Assembly: GCA_012034765.1 (NCBI GenBank)
Contig: JAAUOU010000004.1
Span: forward strand, 24,541-88,540
DNA length: 64,000 nucleotides
Direction of reading: 5' to 3'
Source: Pleurocapsaceae cyanobacterium CSU_1_1
GTDB taxonomy: Bacteria; Cyanobacteriota; Cyanobacteriia; Cyanobacteriales; Xenococcaceae
Shown here: one piece after another, positions 28,980-37,948 of the stretch
How positions within the stretch are numbered: position 1 is the stretch's first letter
Layout: the number at the start of each line of letters is the position of its first letter
Program-made: the position numbers and the translations under genes
Notes under the pieces: model-generated
Told to the model about the DNA's origin: nothing
The model's input: only the letters and a program-made list of their open reading frames with translations
Databases searched by the model: none

Positions 28980-29065
28980 ACTAGATTTTTGCTCGATTTG
29001 AAGATGAAATTGAATATTGTCCTGTCATTTATAGAAAATTATAGATAGAGTAATCTAAGGGCGTA

Positions 29066-29155
29066 ATGCGAGAAATGCAGAGTGAGATTAGAGGTTTGCA
29101 AGTTGAAAATCGCCGTATCTTGGATCGTATTTATGGCGAAGAAAATCTAGAATAA
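29066..29155 (+). pseudogene. Short coiled-coil ORF, probably a gene tail
   Basis: 29 codons: MREMQSEIRGLQVENRRILD then RIYGEENLE. It looks like the C-terminal coiled coil of a longer protein whose front is absent. It lies in the 700-base stretch between mntA and the TolB-like gene, which otherwise contains only the shrunken hepT-mntA copy and dispersed repeats. Confidence 0.3.
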
Positions 29156-29234
29156 AAACTATTCCAAGATAACCTGCAACGGCTTGGAATCGCTTAGGAT
29201 CAAAACTTATAGTAAAGTTGGATCTCAATACCGT

Positions 29235-29744
29235 ATGCTTGATCGAGTCGTCAGACGATTACTGTTAACGGTGACTCTGGTTAGCGTTTGCAGTAGTTGT
29301 AGTGGTAGTTTATTAACGCAGCCAGAGATTATTCCTGGAGGGATAAACAGTAATTCTCCCGAAGAATATCCGTCCTATAGCCAAGATAGTCGTTATTTAG
29401 CTTTTGCATCAGATAGGCGTGGTCAAAGAGATATTTTTCTCTACGATCTTCAGGCAAAACGTTTGATTTCTTTACCCAATCTTAATCGTCGAGATTCAAC
29501 ACAAGATCAACCTTCTCTAAGCTCAAATGGTCGCTATATTGCTTATGTATCCACAGAAAGGGGAAAAAGTGATATTTTTGTGTACGATCGCCAACAGCAA
29601 AAAACCGAATTGTTAACGGTTAATGTCAAAGGCTCTGCCCAGCAGCCTACTATTAGTGGTGATGGTAGTCAAGTTGCTTTTCAAGCGAGTCAGTTGGGAC
29701 AGTGGAAAATTGTCATTGTGAAGCGTAAAGTTGATCGTAATTAA
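29235..29744 (+). CDS. TolB-like beta-propeller lipoprotein
   Basis: About 169 residues from the ATG at 29235 (a TTG at 29184 would add 17). A signal peptide LLLTVTLVSVCSSCSGS with a lipobox-like cysteine suggests export and lipid anchoring. Then come three PD40/WD40-like repeats: SPEEYPSYSQDSRYLAFASD, QPSLSSNGRYIAYVST and QPTISGDGSQVAFQAS. This is half a TolB propeller, too short to close, as in many cyanobacterial homologues. Probably a periplasmic or outer-membrane-linked binding protein. It converges on the Zorya-like operon and has no obvious link to it. Confidence 0.8.
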   Translation: MLDRVVRRLLLTVTLVSVCSSCSGSLLTQPEIIPGGINSNSPEEYPSYSQDSRYLAFASDRRGQRDIFLYDLQAKRLISLPNLNRRDSTQDQPSLSSNGRYIAYVSTERGKSDIFVYDRQQQKTELLTVNVKGSAQQPTISGDGSQVAFQASQLGQWKIVIVKRKVDRN

Positions 29745-29800
29745 CCTAACTAAGTTTGTAATCTTGAATATCTGGAATTATATTTTTTTATCTCGCTAGT

Positions 29801-31273
29801 TTAGGATCTTCTAGCTTCTCGTTCTAATCTAGCTATATCTTCTCTCCAATACCCTAAACTGTGATCGCGCTTCCTCCGATTTTCGTCTGAAGGTTTAGGC
29901 AGTCCTGTTTGAGTATTGTATTTATTGTATTGATAAGACAAACCTTTAAAGCGTTCAGTGCCTTGATTGGGCAAAATATTTTTGTGTCTAAGCCATTGTT
30001 CACAGAAATATTGCCAACAAAATACATGATCATGAATTGGATTATTTAAGTCTAAACAACGAAGCTTTTTAATCGATAATTGAGAGTTAAATAATTGCTG
30101 TTCAATTTCAGCATTTTTAAGAAAAATACGAGTTTCGCTACCATTACCGCGAAAAAATTCAACTATAAACCAATTGCCAAAATCAAAAATACATACTTCT
30201 GTTGGATCGCTACCATCTTCTGATAAAGTGCTGACATCTTGATTACTAAGATGATTACCTAAAATACTAACTGAACTTTCAGGTAATAAAATCCGAATGC
30301 GTTCAAAGCGATCGCTGTAGTTTGACCAAAATCCACTACGGCTTTCTAATTTGTTATGTTCCCAAGATTCTAGATGTACTCGATTTAAAATTAAACTAAC
30401 TAATTGTTGGAAATCTTGATAGCTGACTGCACCAAGCCATTTTCGCATTGCTGATTTAGCTTCTAAAGATAGTTCATTCCAATGAGAGTTAATTACAGAA
30501 GAACTATAATATTGACGCAACCAATTAATTAATTCTGGATGTTCTGCACCAAGTTTTGGATCGACTCTTATCAACAATTGTTCTACAGCTTTTATTTGCT
30601 GTGTTGTTTTCATTTCTTTTAAACATTGCAACAGCCATTCAACTTGTTGGTGATTAAAAGTAGCAATTGAATAAAATTCGGTAACAATGTTATCTAGAGT
30701 TTTCTCTAAGATTGAGGCTTTGCCTGGAAGCTGATATTTTTGGAACAGTTGATTAGGCGTAATAAGTTTTTTTAGACATAATATTACTAATTTTAATTCT
30801 GGTTCTGGGGTTATAAGAAATTGAACTATTTCTAACTTTTCTTTGTCTATTTTATTTTGAGGACAGAAAGATAAGTAAGTTTTTGTTAAAGATGAAGCCA
30901 GTATTTCTTTACCATAATAATTAAGAACTAAATTCCAAAATAATCTTTGTTTTAACCAAGTGTTTTGTTCTGCTGCTTTCCAAATTGCTTTGGATGTAAA
31001 TATACTTCTATTTAAATTTTTAGTATCCCATTTTTCTTTATTGTAAAGACAGTGAAGCCATTCCAAAATAGTCAAATTTTTATCATTACCGTTTTCGATA
31101 TCTCTAACAATCTCATCTAGATTAGATCGAGAGATAAATATACTGGGAGTAACACCAACAGGTAAACAAGGAGGTTGTAAAGCACTATTATTATCTCCTG
31201 CTAATTTTATTAGAGCATCAGCATTAATTTCTGGAAGTTGTGGTAAATGTATTTTACAAAATTGAATATTCAT
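29801..31273 (-). CDS. zorC: ZorC-like EH-signature protein
   Basis: 490 residues, soluble, largely helical, with no membrane segment. The C-terminal third looks like the EH_Signature domain of ZorC: SRSGFWSNYSDRFERI (312-327), FGNWFIVEFFRGNG (365-378, Glu372) and a later His cluster IHDHVFCWQYF (413-423). Its size is close to known ZorC (about 560). Its ATG overlaps the zorB stop by four bases, so it is coupled to zorB and zorA. In type I Zorya ZorC is thought to bind DNA and act with ZorD after the motor senses phage invasion; here it is the last gene. The EH assignment is by motif pattern and should be tested by profile search. Confidence 0.6.
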   Translation of the reverse strand: MNIQFCKIHLPQLPEINADALIKLAGDNNSALQPPCLPVGVTPSIFISRSNLDEIVRDIENGNDKNLTILEWLHCLYNKEKWDTKNLNRSIFTSKAIWKAAEQNTWLKQRLFWNLVLNYYGKEILASSLTKTYLSFCPQNKIDKEKLEIVQFLITPEPELKLVILCLKKLITPNQLFQKYQLPGKASILEKTLDNIVTEFYSIATFNHQQVEWLLQCLKEMKTTQQIKAVEQLLIRVDPKLGAEHPELINWLRQYYSSSVINSHWNELSLEAKSAMRKWLGAVSYQDFQQLVSLILNRVHLESWEHNKLESRSGFWSNYSDRFERIRILLPESSVSILGNHLSNQDVSTLSEDGSDPTEVCIFDFGNWFIVEFFRGNGSETRIFLKNAEIEQQLFNSQLSIKKLRCLDLNNPIHDHVFCWQYFCEQWLRHKNILPNQGTERFKGLSYQYNKYNTQTGLPKPSDENRRKRDHSLGYWREDIARLEREARRS

Positions 31274-31950
31274 TTAGTAATAGATTTGTCTACAGTATTA
31301 GCTCTTTTTAGTAACTCGCCAAAGTCTTCTCGTCGAAATTGAAAGCGAAAAACAACCTTGCGATCGCCTGAATTATCCTTGCTCTGATTTGCATCTATTT
31401 CACCTCTTCCAGATGTCATCATTTTTTGCTTGAACTTTTGTTTTGTATCAAAGTTTATTTGTTGAGAAAAAATATAATTGGATACTGATAAAGCACGTCT
31501 CAAGCTTAACTCCATGTTTCCTTGATCTGAACCTTTAGAACTGGTATGACCTTCAATAACAACACGAGTAATTTGGCGATCAAATAATTCATCAGAGAAA
31601 ATGACATTGCTATAAACGGGTATAAATTCTTTGAGAAACTGCTTTCCTGCGGGTTTTAATTCTGCACTTCCCTCATCAAACAAAATGCTATCTCCAATAG
31701 TGACACCGCCTGTTTCTGGATCGACTTCAAATGCATATTTATCTCCAAGTTTTTGCTGAAGAGCTTGTTGAATCGCAATCGGAAGTTTCTTGTATAATTC
31801 TTGATATTCCTGAAGCTGAACTTGTACGACAATAAATAACAAAGCAAAAAACATTAACAATCCAGACATCAAATCGCTGATAGATAACCAAATACCTGAA
31901 TTATCTTCCTCAACTTCTATATCTGGTTCAAAATCTTCAAAACTGTTCAT
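31270..31950 (-). CDS. zorB: ZorB-like MotB/OmpA stator partner
   Basis: 226 residues. A short acidic cytoplasmic N-terminus leads into one membrane helix IWLSISDLMSGLLMFFALLF (20-39) with Asp26, the position of the MotB-type ion-carrying Asp. Residues about 75-215 form an OmpA-like peptidoglycan-binding domain (SILFDEGSAELKPAGKQFL, then ITRVVIEGHTSSKGS and LSLRRALSVSNYIF, and later RKVVFRFQF). Two bases after the zorA stop, with GGAGGT inside the end of zorA as its ribosome binding site. In Zorya ZorA5ZorB2 forms a proton- or ion-driven motor that senses envelope perturbation. Confidence 0.85.
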   Translation of the reverse strand: MNSFEDFEPDIEVEEDNSGIWLSISDLMSGLLMFFALLFIVVQVQLQEYQELYKKLPIAIQQALQQKLGDKYAFEVDPETGGVTIGDSILFDEGSAELKPAGKQFLKEFIPVYSNVIFSDELFDRQITRVVIEGHTSSKGSDQGNMELSLRRALSVSNYIFSQQINFDTKQKFKQKMMTSGRGEIDANQSKDNSGDRKVVFRFQFRREDFGELLKRANTVDKSITK

Positions 31951-31952
31951 GT

Positions 31953-34079
31953 TTAGTTACCTCCATTGCTGTTTTTTAGTTCTTTAGCAGCAGTAACCAA
32001 GAAATCAGCCGTATTCATCAAACCGTGGGAGGTTTCATTCAATTTGCTACAAACTTCAGCAGCAGCTTTATCTGCATCCTGTATACTCTTGGTATAAGTT
32101 TCATTAGCTTGTTTTAGGTAATTATTTAGTTGTTCGTTGCCAGTAACTAGAGCTTCATTAAATTGCTCGGTCATATTTTGATAGCTGTGTTCGACGCGAT
32201 GAGCTTCATTACCAATAGTGCGAGCTAATTCTTGCAGTTGACCTAAACGTTCGCTAGAAGTCATACCCATTGCGCTAGCTAAAGTATTTACAGTTTTGAC
32301 TGTTTCCCCAATGCGATCTAAACTTTGGTCTACTTGTACGGTCATTTCTTTCCTCTGCGTTGCTTCTTCACTAAAGGTTTGCTGTAGATTGACTACTACT
32401 CCTGCTAATCCTTCTCTTTGTTTTCCTAATGTGTCGTTGAGTAGATTGTTTTGCTGAGTAAAGAAATCTTGTAACGCTGCTTGATAGTCGAGGCGAAACT
32501 GTTCTAGTTCCTGTTGCACTGTAAGACGAGTATTTTGCAGCATTCCGTCGATACTGTTCAATGTACCGAGGAAATTATCTTTAGCTTCACTCATTAATCC
32601 TGAAGCTTCTTTTCCTACTGTTGTCAGCGTATGAGACTGATTCAAGAAGGCTTCATTAGCTTTAACCAAAACACTTTCGGTAGAAGTTTGAACATCCTGC
32701 AACATTTGCCTTTGTTGTTCGGCTTGGGTATTGAGTGCTGCTTGTAAATCTTCCCTAATTCCTCTAAAAGTTTGAGAAGCTTGGCTTGCGCTGGCTTCAA
32801 AAGCAGTTCGTTGTGCTTCCATTCCTGTAATGCTTTGGTTTACTGCTTCTTTAATTTCTACAGCAACTTGTTCCATTACCCCTTGGGTATCGGTACGAAA
32901 TTGACCGAGAATAGATTGTAGATTAGCAGCAAATTCTTGTAGACGAGTCAAAGTATCTTGTTGAAAACTCTGAATGGTTTGTACCGCACCAGCCAAACTA
33001 GTACTAATACCGCCTAATTCATTTTTCAAATCTGTTACTGCTGCGGATGCTTCTTTAGTTAATTCGGCACTTTGGTCTAATCGAGTAACTACAGGTTCAA
33101 TTAGCTCATTACGTAGTTGTTTGACTAAACTTTCTACAGTTTGTCCTTGGCTTTCTTGGAGTTCTCGAAGTTGTTTTATCTCCTCAGAAATAGGATTAAT
33201 TAAAACTGTGAAATTATCGCTTGTTGCAGACGCGATCGCATTAGGAGTTAAATTAGATAAACCTGATGTATTTTCTACAAGCTGCCCGATTTTCTCTAGA
33301 GTTTTTAATTCTTGAATAAAAAGGCTATCTGGTGATGCGATCGCACTTTTAATAGCATTCGCAATTACATCAGCATTAAAACCAGATAAATTATCAGCCA
33401 CACTCTGAAGTGTTTTAGCAACTTCTATATTTCCTTCGTTATCCAAACGAGATAAAAGACGATTAGGATTTTCTAAAAAAGCAATATTGCTTAATTCTTT
33501 ACGAAACTTATTACGAATTCCAGTACGCTTTCTTTCCCCCCAAGATAAATATAAAATGAAAAAAATAGCAGCACCCATACCAAACAGAGAAGTCACAAAA
33601 GCTGTTTTCATTCCTGCTAGTAAATTTTGACTAGCTGTTATAAGTTGTTGGGTTTCACTCAGATTTCCTAAATCTATTCCTTGTAAGCCTAAGAAAATAC
33701 CAGTAAAAGTTCCTAGAATACCAATTGCGGTTAATAAAGCAGGAGCAAAACTAACAGGACTTCGAGGTACGGGTTTTCCTAAAATAAATGGATAGGAAAG
33801 TAAAATAAAATCCCCATTATTATCTTGTTCTGGCTTGAAAGCTAATGAAGTTGATTCTCCTTTGAGATGTTGAGCAAGCCATCTAATAATTTCAGTTGAT
33901 TCTTTTTGAGCTTGTATAAAATTATTCTTTTGCTTTTGTTTGTATGCTGTTAACTCTTTAATAGATTTATCAACTACGACAAAATCTCTTTTTTGATAAT
34001 CACTTGAGAATTTTTGCTCCTTGATACCAATCCAAATTGCTATTCCAACAACAGCTAAACAAAATATAGTATTAATCAT
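31953..34079 (-). CDS. zorA: ZorA-like MotA/TolQ motor protein with long coiled-coil tail
   Basis: 708 residues. First membrane helix about 2-19; MotA/TolQ/ExbB core with helices about 110-135 (ALLTAIGILGTFTGIFLGLQ) and 153-180 (LLAGMKTAFVTSLFGMGAAI). Residues about 215-708 are a long cytoplasmic coiled coil rich in Gln, Glu, Leu and Thr, as in the ZorA tail that transmits the signal to the effectors. The length (708 versus about 729 in E. coli ZorA) fits Zorya better than a flagellar MotA or an ExbB. Strong ribosome binding site AAGGAGGT before the ATG. The gene follows an unknown small gene by 22 bases and precedes zorB. Confidence 0.85.
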   Translation of the reverse strand: MINTIFCLAVVGIAIWIGIKEQKFSSDYQKRDFVVVDKSIKELTAYKQKQKNNFIQAQKESTEIIRWLAQHLKGESTSLAFKPEQDNNGDFILLSYPFILGKPVPRSPVSFAPALLTAIGILGTFTGIFLGLQGIDLGNLSETQQLITASQNLLAGMKTAFVTSLFGMGAAIFFILYLSWGERKRTGIRNKFRKELSNIAFLENPNRLLSRLDNEGNIEVAKTLQSVADNLSGFNADVIANAIKSAIASPDSLFIQELKTLEKIGQLVENTSGLSNLTPNAIASATSDNFTVLINPISEEIKQLRELQESQGQTVESLVKQLRNELIEPVVTRLDQSAELTKEASAAVTDLKNELGGISTSLAGAVQTIQSFQQDTLTRLQEFAANLQSILGQFRTDTQGVMEQVAVEIKEAVNQSITGMEAQRTAFEASASQASQTFRGIREDLQAALNTQAEQQRQMLQDVQTSTESVLVKANEAFLNQSHTLTTVGKEASGLMSEAKDNFLGTLNSIDGMLQNTRLTVQQELEQFRLDYQAALQDFFTQQNNLLNDTLGKQREGLAGVVVNLQQTFSEEATQRKEMTVQVDQSLDRIGETVKTVNTLASAMGMTSSERLGQLQELARTIGNEAHRVEHSYQNMTEQFNEALVTGNEQLNNYLKQANETYTKSIQDADKAAAEVCSKLNETSHGLMNTADFLVTAAKELKNSNGGN

Positions 34080-34101
34080 TATTTATTACCTCCTTTCAAA
34101 A

Positions 34102-34491
34102 TTAGCTTTTAATAAATTGTTGTAACTCTTGTACTGACAAATTTTTTTGTGCAACTCTTACAGGCATATGTGCAGCATCTTTTCTACCATTTATTGATAC
34201 CATCAACTGCAAACCATAAACTGGTTCGTCATAGTCTACATTTACATTGGTATCCGTCATTAAATAAACTAGTTCTGGTGCATAACTACGCAAAAGTCTG
34301 AGCTGCAAACGTGCTTTTAAATCTCGTAGAGAATTAGCTAAATAGTTATCAGCACAATCAAATAAATCTTGTGCTTTTTTCCAAGCATAATTTACAGCTA
34401 TTATTTCTGAGACTAGCTGTTCAATAGAGGGATCAAATAAATCCATTGTTTTGTTTGAGCTTTTTTTGATGGTTATACATATAGTTCCCAT
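34102..34491 (-). CDS. Unknown small protein, first gene of the Zorya-like operon
   Basis: 129 residues from the ATG at 34491, or 114 from the ATG at 34446 (MDLFDPSIEQLVSEI), which I think more likely because the first 15 codons are Lys/Ser-rich and look non-coding. Helical N-terminal half (KKAQDLFDCADNYLANSLRD, then LKARLQLRLL). The C-terminal half is of mixed strand and helix (EPVYGLQLMVSINGR, then NLSVQELQQFIKS). No membrane segment, nuclease motif or known domain recognised. It ends 22 bases before zorA and shares its strand, so it is almost certainly in the operon. It might be an effector, adaptor or immunity-like part standing in for the missing ZorD; that is inference. Confidence 0.7.
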   Translation of the reverse strand: MGTICITIKKSSNKTMDLFDPSIEQLVSEIIAVNYAWKKAQDLFDCADNYLANSLRDLKARLQLRLLRSYAPELVYLMTDTNVNVDYDEPVYGLQLMVSINGRKDAAHMPVRVAQKNLSVQELQQFIKS

Positions 34492-34528
34492 CTAACTCAA
34501 AAAATTTCATCGCTTCTTTTTCAAGCGA

Positions 34529-35515
34529 TTACAACTTCTCTCTCTTTGATTGGCGATCGCTTTTCTTTTGATATTCTTGACGACGTAAACGCAACTGAAT
34601 ATCTTCCAGTAGCTGCCGATTAACCCCCATTAAGTCGGCGATTAACCCAAATATCCACAGCTGAACGCCAATGAGAATTAACATAGCAGCGAGAATTAGA
34701 CTAGGTACACGGGGTTTAGCAGGATCGTCGCCAATAATTCCCCAAAATAATAATAACCAACGACAGCAGAGTAAAAATCCTAAACTAAAGGGAACACTGC
34801 CCAACATCATAAAGAACCTTAGCGGACGATAAGTCATAAAGATCCGCACAATGGTCAAGATGGAGTGCTGAACATAAGCAAAGATATTTTTGACCAATCG
34901 AGAAGGACGCAGAAAGCCGTTGGTATGAATGGGGACAGAGGTGATAATTAAACCCTTTTGACCAGCCTGGATAATAGTTTCTAGGGTATAAGTATATTCA
35001 TTAAAAACATTCAGCCTTAAAGCAGCCTCTCTACTTATGGCGCGAAAACCGCTAGGAGCATCAGGAATCTCGGTTTGACTAGCCAGACGGACGACAAAAC
35101 TACCGAAATTTTGCAGCAGTTTTTTGAGCGGGGAAAAATGTTTAATTGATTGAATTGGTCTTGCACCAATCACGATCTGGGCATTTCCTGCTAAGATTGG
35201 CGCAATTAGTTTAGGGATATCGGCTGCACAATATTGATTATCGGCATCGGTATTGACAATAATATCTGCACCCGCCTCTAGACAAGCTTCGATTCCTGCC
35301 ATAAAGCCTTTTGCCAGACCTTGGTTTGATTGTAAATTAACAATATGGTCAACACCACAAGCTTGAGCTACTTCTAAAGTGCGATCGCGACTACCATCAT
35401 TAATAATCAGCCATTCTACCTGATCGATGCCAGGTAACTGCCGAGGAAGTTCCGATAAGGTTAAACCTAAAGTTGCCTCCTCGTTATAGCAGGGAATTTG
35501 AATAATCAGTTTCAT
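34529..35515 (-). CDS. Dolichyl-phosphate-mannose-synthase-like glycosyltransferase
   Basis: 328 residues. GT2 domain 1-225: LIIQIPCYNEEATLGLTLSE, INDGSRDRTLEVA, then VNTDADNQY with the metal-binding DxD. SGFRAISREAALRLN is typical of the DPM1/polyprenyl-phosphate sugar transferase group. Two C-terminal membrane helices at about 233-255 and 268-292 (PFSLGFLLCCRWLLLFWGII; SLILAAMLILIGVQLWIFGL) anchor it. It probably charges undecaprenyl or dolichol phosphate with a sugar. Full length with no odd residues. Heptamer repeats lie upstream. Confidence 0.9.
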   Translation of the reverse strand: MKLIIQIPCYNEEATLGLTLSELPRQLPGIDQVEWLIINDGSRDRTLEVAQACGVDHIVNLQSNQGLAKGFMAGIEACLEAGADIIVNTDADNQYCAADIPKLIAPILAGNAQIVIGARPIQSIKHFSPLKKLLQNFGSFVVRLASQTEIPDAPSGFRAISREAALRLNVFNEYTYTLETIIQAGQKGLIITSVPIHTNGFLRPSRLVKNIFAYVQHSILTIVRIFMTYRPLRFFMMLGSVPFSLGFLLCCRWLLLFWGIIGDDPAKPRVPSLILAAMLILIGVQLWIFGLIADLMGVNRQLLEDIQLRLRRQEYQKKSDRQSKREKL

Positions 35516-35572
35516 AGTGTTCTTGTTTCAAACAGAAACCGCATCTTTGATTTGAGCAGAGATTAGCCTAGA

Positions 35573-35668
35573 TTGCTCATTGCTCATTGCTCATTGCTCA
35601 TTGCTCATTGCTCATTGCTCACTGTTCATTACTCATTGCTCATTGCTCACTGTTCATTGCTCATTGCT
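35573..35668. repeat. Heptanucleotide tandem repeat (ATTGCTC)n with ACTGTTC variants
   Basis: About thirteen units of TTGCTCA, some changed to CTGTTCA or TACTCAT. It is the reverse complement of the array at 1593-1663. The right end of the array runs into the 3' end of the peptide-binding-protein gene and supplies its last codons (AAT GAG CAA TGA), so repeat growth has set the C-terminus of that protein. Confidence 0.95.
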
Positions 35669-37302
35669 ACTGCGCTTTATTGTCCAAAAAGGAAAGGTTT
35701 GACTGGGATTGATGACTACACCGTTAAGATCATTTTGAGCAAAGGCATAATCTTTAGTCTGCCAGAGGGGAATATAAGGCACATCCTGACTCATTACTTC
35801 CTGCAATTCAACTAAGATTGCTTGGCGTTTAGCCACATCTTGTTCCTGTCGAGATTGCTCGATTAGCTGGTTAGCGCGATCGCTATAATAGAATGAACCA
35901 CGACTTTGAGCGGCACCCGATTTGCAACCAGTCTTGACTGAACCTTGGCTACAGCTAAGAAAAGGCTGAAGATAATTATCAGGATCGAGAAAGTCTGGAT
36001 ACCAATCGACTAAAGCAGCAGGATATATTCCTTGACTGAGATTGCTAAAAAGGAAGCCGACTCGACACTCTTGGGAACAAACTGAATAATTCCTCCTAGT
36101 TCGCTTGAACCATAGGCTTTAATCGTTTCTGCCACAATCCCTCTAGTAATTGACCCACTAGGATACCAAATTTCCACGACCGCTGGATTTTGCGCGGAAT
36201 ACCCTGCTTTAGTGAGTAATTCTTTGGCTTTAGCCGTATTTGCTTCGCCATATAGTTTTTTGAATGTCGGTTCATAGGTATCGAATGCTGTGGGTACAAG
36301 ACTATAAATCGGTTCAGCCTGTCCTTTTAAGACTCTTTCATTGATTAAACCACGATTGATGCTCGCGGCGATCGCCTGACGTACTTCTGGCTGATTAAGG
36401 GGTTTTTGCTGTAAATTCAAGACTAGGTAATTAACCACTGTTCCCGAACCTTCAATAACCTTATGCTCTGTTTTCTGTTCTAGTAGGCTTTCTATTTGCT
36501 GGGGATCGAGAGACTGATAAGCCACGTCTACCGCTTTTGTCTCAAAGCTGTTAAACAAATTAGCTGAATTTCCGCCATAAACCTGTAAATTAATGCCTTG
36601 ATTAGCAGGTGCTTCACCCCAATAATTAGAATTGCGATCGAGGCTGATAGAATCGCTTTTAAACTGATTCAGCTTATATCTTCCTGTCCCGATCAGCTTG
36701 TTAGGATTAAATGCTCCCGCACCTATTTTGTAAGCCTGGGGAGATACAGCACAAGCACCAGGAAAAGCTAGTAAGGCAGGAAAAGCAGCAAAGGGTTGCT
36801 TCAGGGTAATTTTAAGCTCGTATTCCCCTGTTACCTCAACTGACTTAATCACATCTCCCAAGAGAAAAGAAGGTTTTCCGCCATTGTCGATAAAACGTTG
36901 CAGAGAAAACTTCATTGCCTTAGCGTTAAATGCTGCACCATCATGAAAAGTCACCCCTGTTCTCAGAGGAATGGTATAAGTCAAACCAGCTTTGTCGATA
37001 GTTGGCATAGCAGTTGCCAAAAGTGGTTTTATATTTGTAGTACCAACTTCGTAGGTATAAAGACTTTCTGCCACATTATAGATAATATTTAACCCTGCAA
37101 GCTCGTAGTTATCAGCGGGATCGAGAGTGCGTGGCTTTAAGGTTGTCCCGACAGAAATGCGATTACTATCAATTGGGTTTGTATCCGACTTGTTTTGACT
37201 GTTGCAGCCTATCGCTAAAATAAAACAAAAAGAAAATAAAATTAGATATTTACTGATTTTTCTCAGTCGTTGCCCAAGGGCAGGAAATCGATTAGTACTC
37301 AT
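35654..37302 (-). pseudogene. Peptide/nickel ABC transporter substrate-binding lipoprotein, frameshifted
   Basis: A DppA/OppA-type (SBP family 5) protein that delivers peptides or related ligands to an ABC importer. Lipoprotein signal SKYLILFSFCFILAIGCN with the lipobox Cys, then NRISVGTTLKPRTLDPADNY, LRTGVTFHDGAAF and LNQPEVRQAIAASINR. The frame breaks near 36057 after VPKSVES. One extra G gives GFLFSNLSQGIYPA, LVDWYPDFLDPDNYLQPFLS and the end frame DVPYIPLWQTKDYAFAQN to a stop inside the heptamer array, about 549 residues in all. May pair with the dual ATPase at 7324-9164. No permease is adjacent. Confidence 0.85.
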
Positions 37303-37455
37303 TACCCAGTAAGATTTAAAAGTCTATTCCGCATGATACTGGGTAATTAATCAAATCGTCTCTAAAAAAGCGATCGCTTTTGCGTAGATTTAAAGTAGTG
37401 TTGACAGTATTTATAATTAGGATTACTGACTTATATTCTCGTAGTTTTTCTAAAT

Positions 37456-37809
37456 ATGGCAAAAACATTGCCGAAAACAACCTATCAAGAACTCTTGCTT
37501 TTGCTGTTACGCAGAAGAAAACGTTTGAAAGTTGTTGGGGAGTCTATGTTGCCACTACTACAGCCAGGAGATGAAATTCTGCTCGATCCTGATGCTTACA
37601 GAAAATATTTGCCTCAAATTGGCGACATTATAGTTATCATGCACCCCCTACAGAGCAATCTAACTATAGTCAAAAGAATCACCGCCATTAACAATCATGA
37701 TGGTTACTTTGTTATAGGAGATAATGCCACAGCTAGCACCGATAGCCGCCACTGGGGAACTATAAAATTTTCTGATATTTTAGGCAAGGTTACAAGTCAA
37801 TTTAACTAA
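37456..37809 (+). CDS. sodX: Nickel-type superoxide dismutase maturation protease
   Basis: 117 residues. An S26-type signal peptidase fold: VVGESMLPLLQPGDEILLDP holds the catalytic Ser, and LTIVKRITAI the general-base Lys, followed by GYFVIGDNATASTDSRHWG, the typical box. SodX removes the N-terminal extension of Ni-SOD so that nickel can bind. In cyanobacteria it usually adjoins sodN, but no sodN is in this window. The short length without strong membrane anchors fits SodX rather than LepB. Confidence 0.9.
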   Translation: MAKTLPKTTYQELLLLLLRRRKRLKVVGESMLPLLQPGDEILLDPDAYRKYLPQIGDIIVIMHPLQSNLTIVKRITAINNHDGYFVIGDNATASTDSRHWGTIKFSDILGKVTSQFN

Positions 37810-37948
37810 CTGACGTTACGCAGAACAACGAAAAATCAGTAGTTTTAATGAAGCTAAAAAAATAGATCGATAAATCCTGTAAACTTTTTCCTTTAACTAG
37901 CCCCAATAGATTAATTTTCTTAGGAGTTAACTTAACTTAGCTTGTTGA

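Noticed and set aside
31270..34079. Flagellar MotAB or an ExbBD/TolQR transport stator
   Set aside because: Cyanobacteria lack flagella; the 490-residue coiled-coil tail and the coupled EH-like gene fit Zorya, and no TonB or TolA is adjacent.
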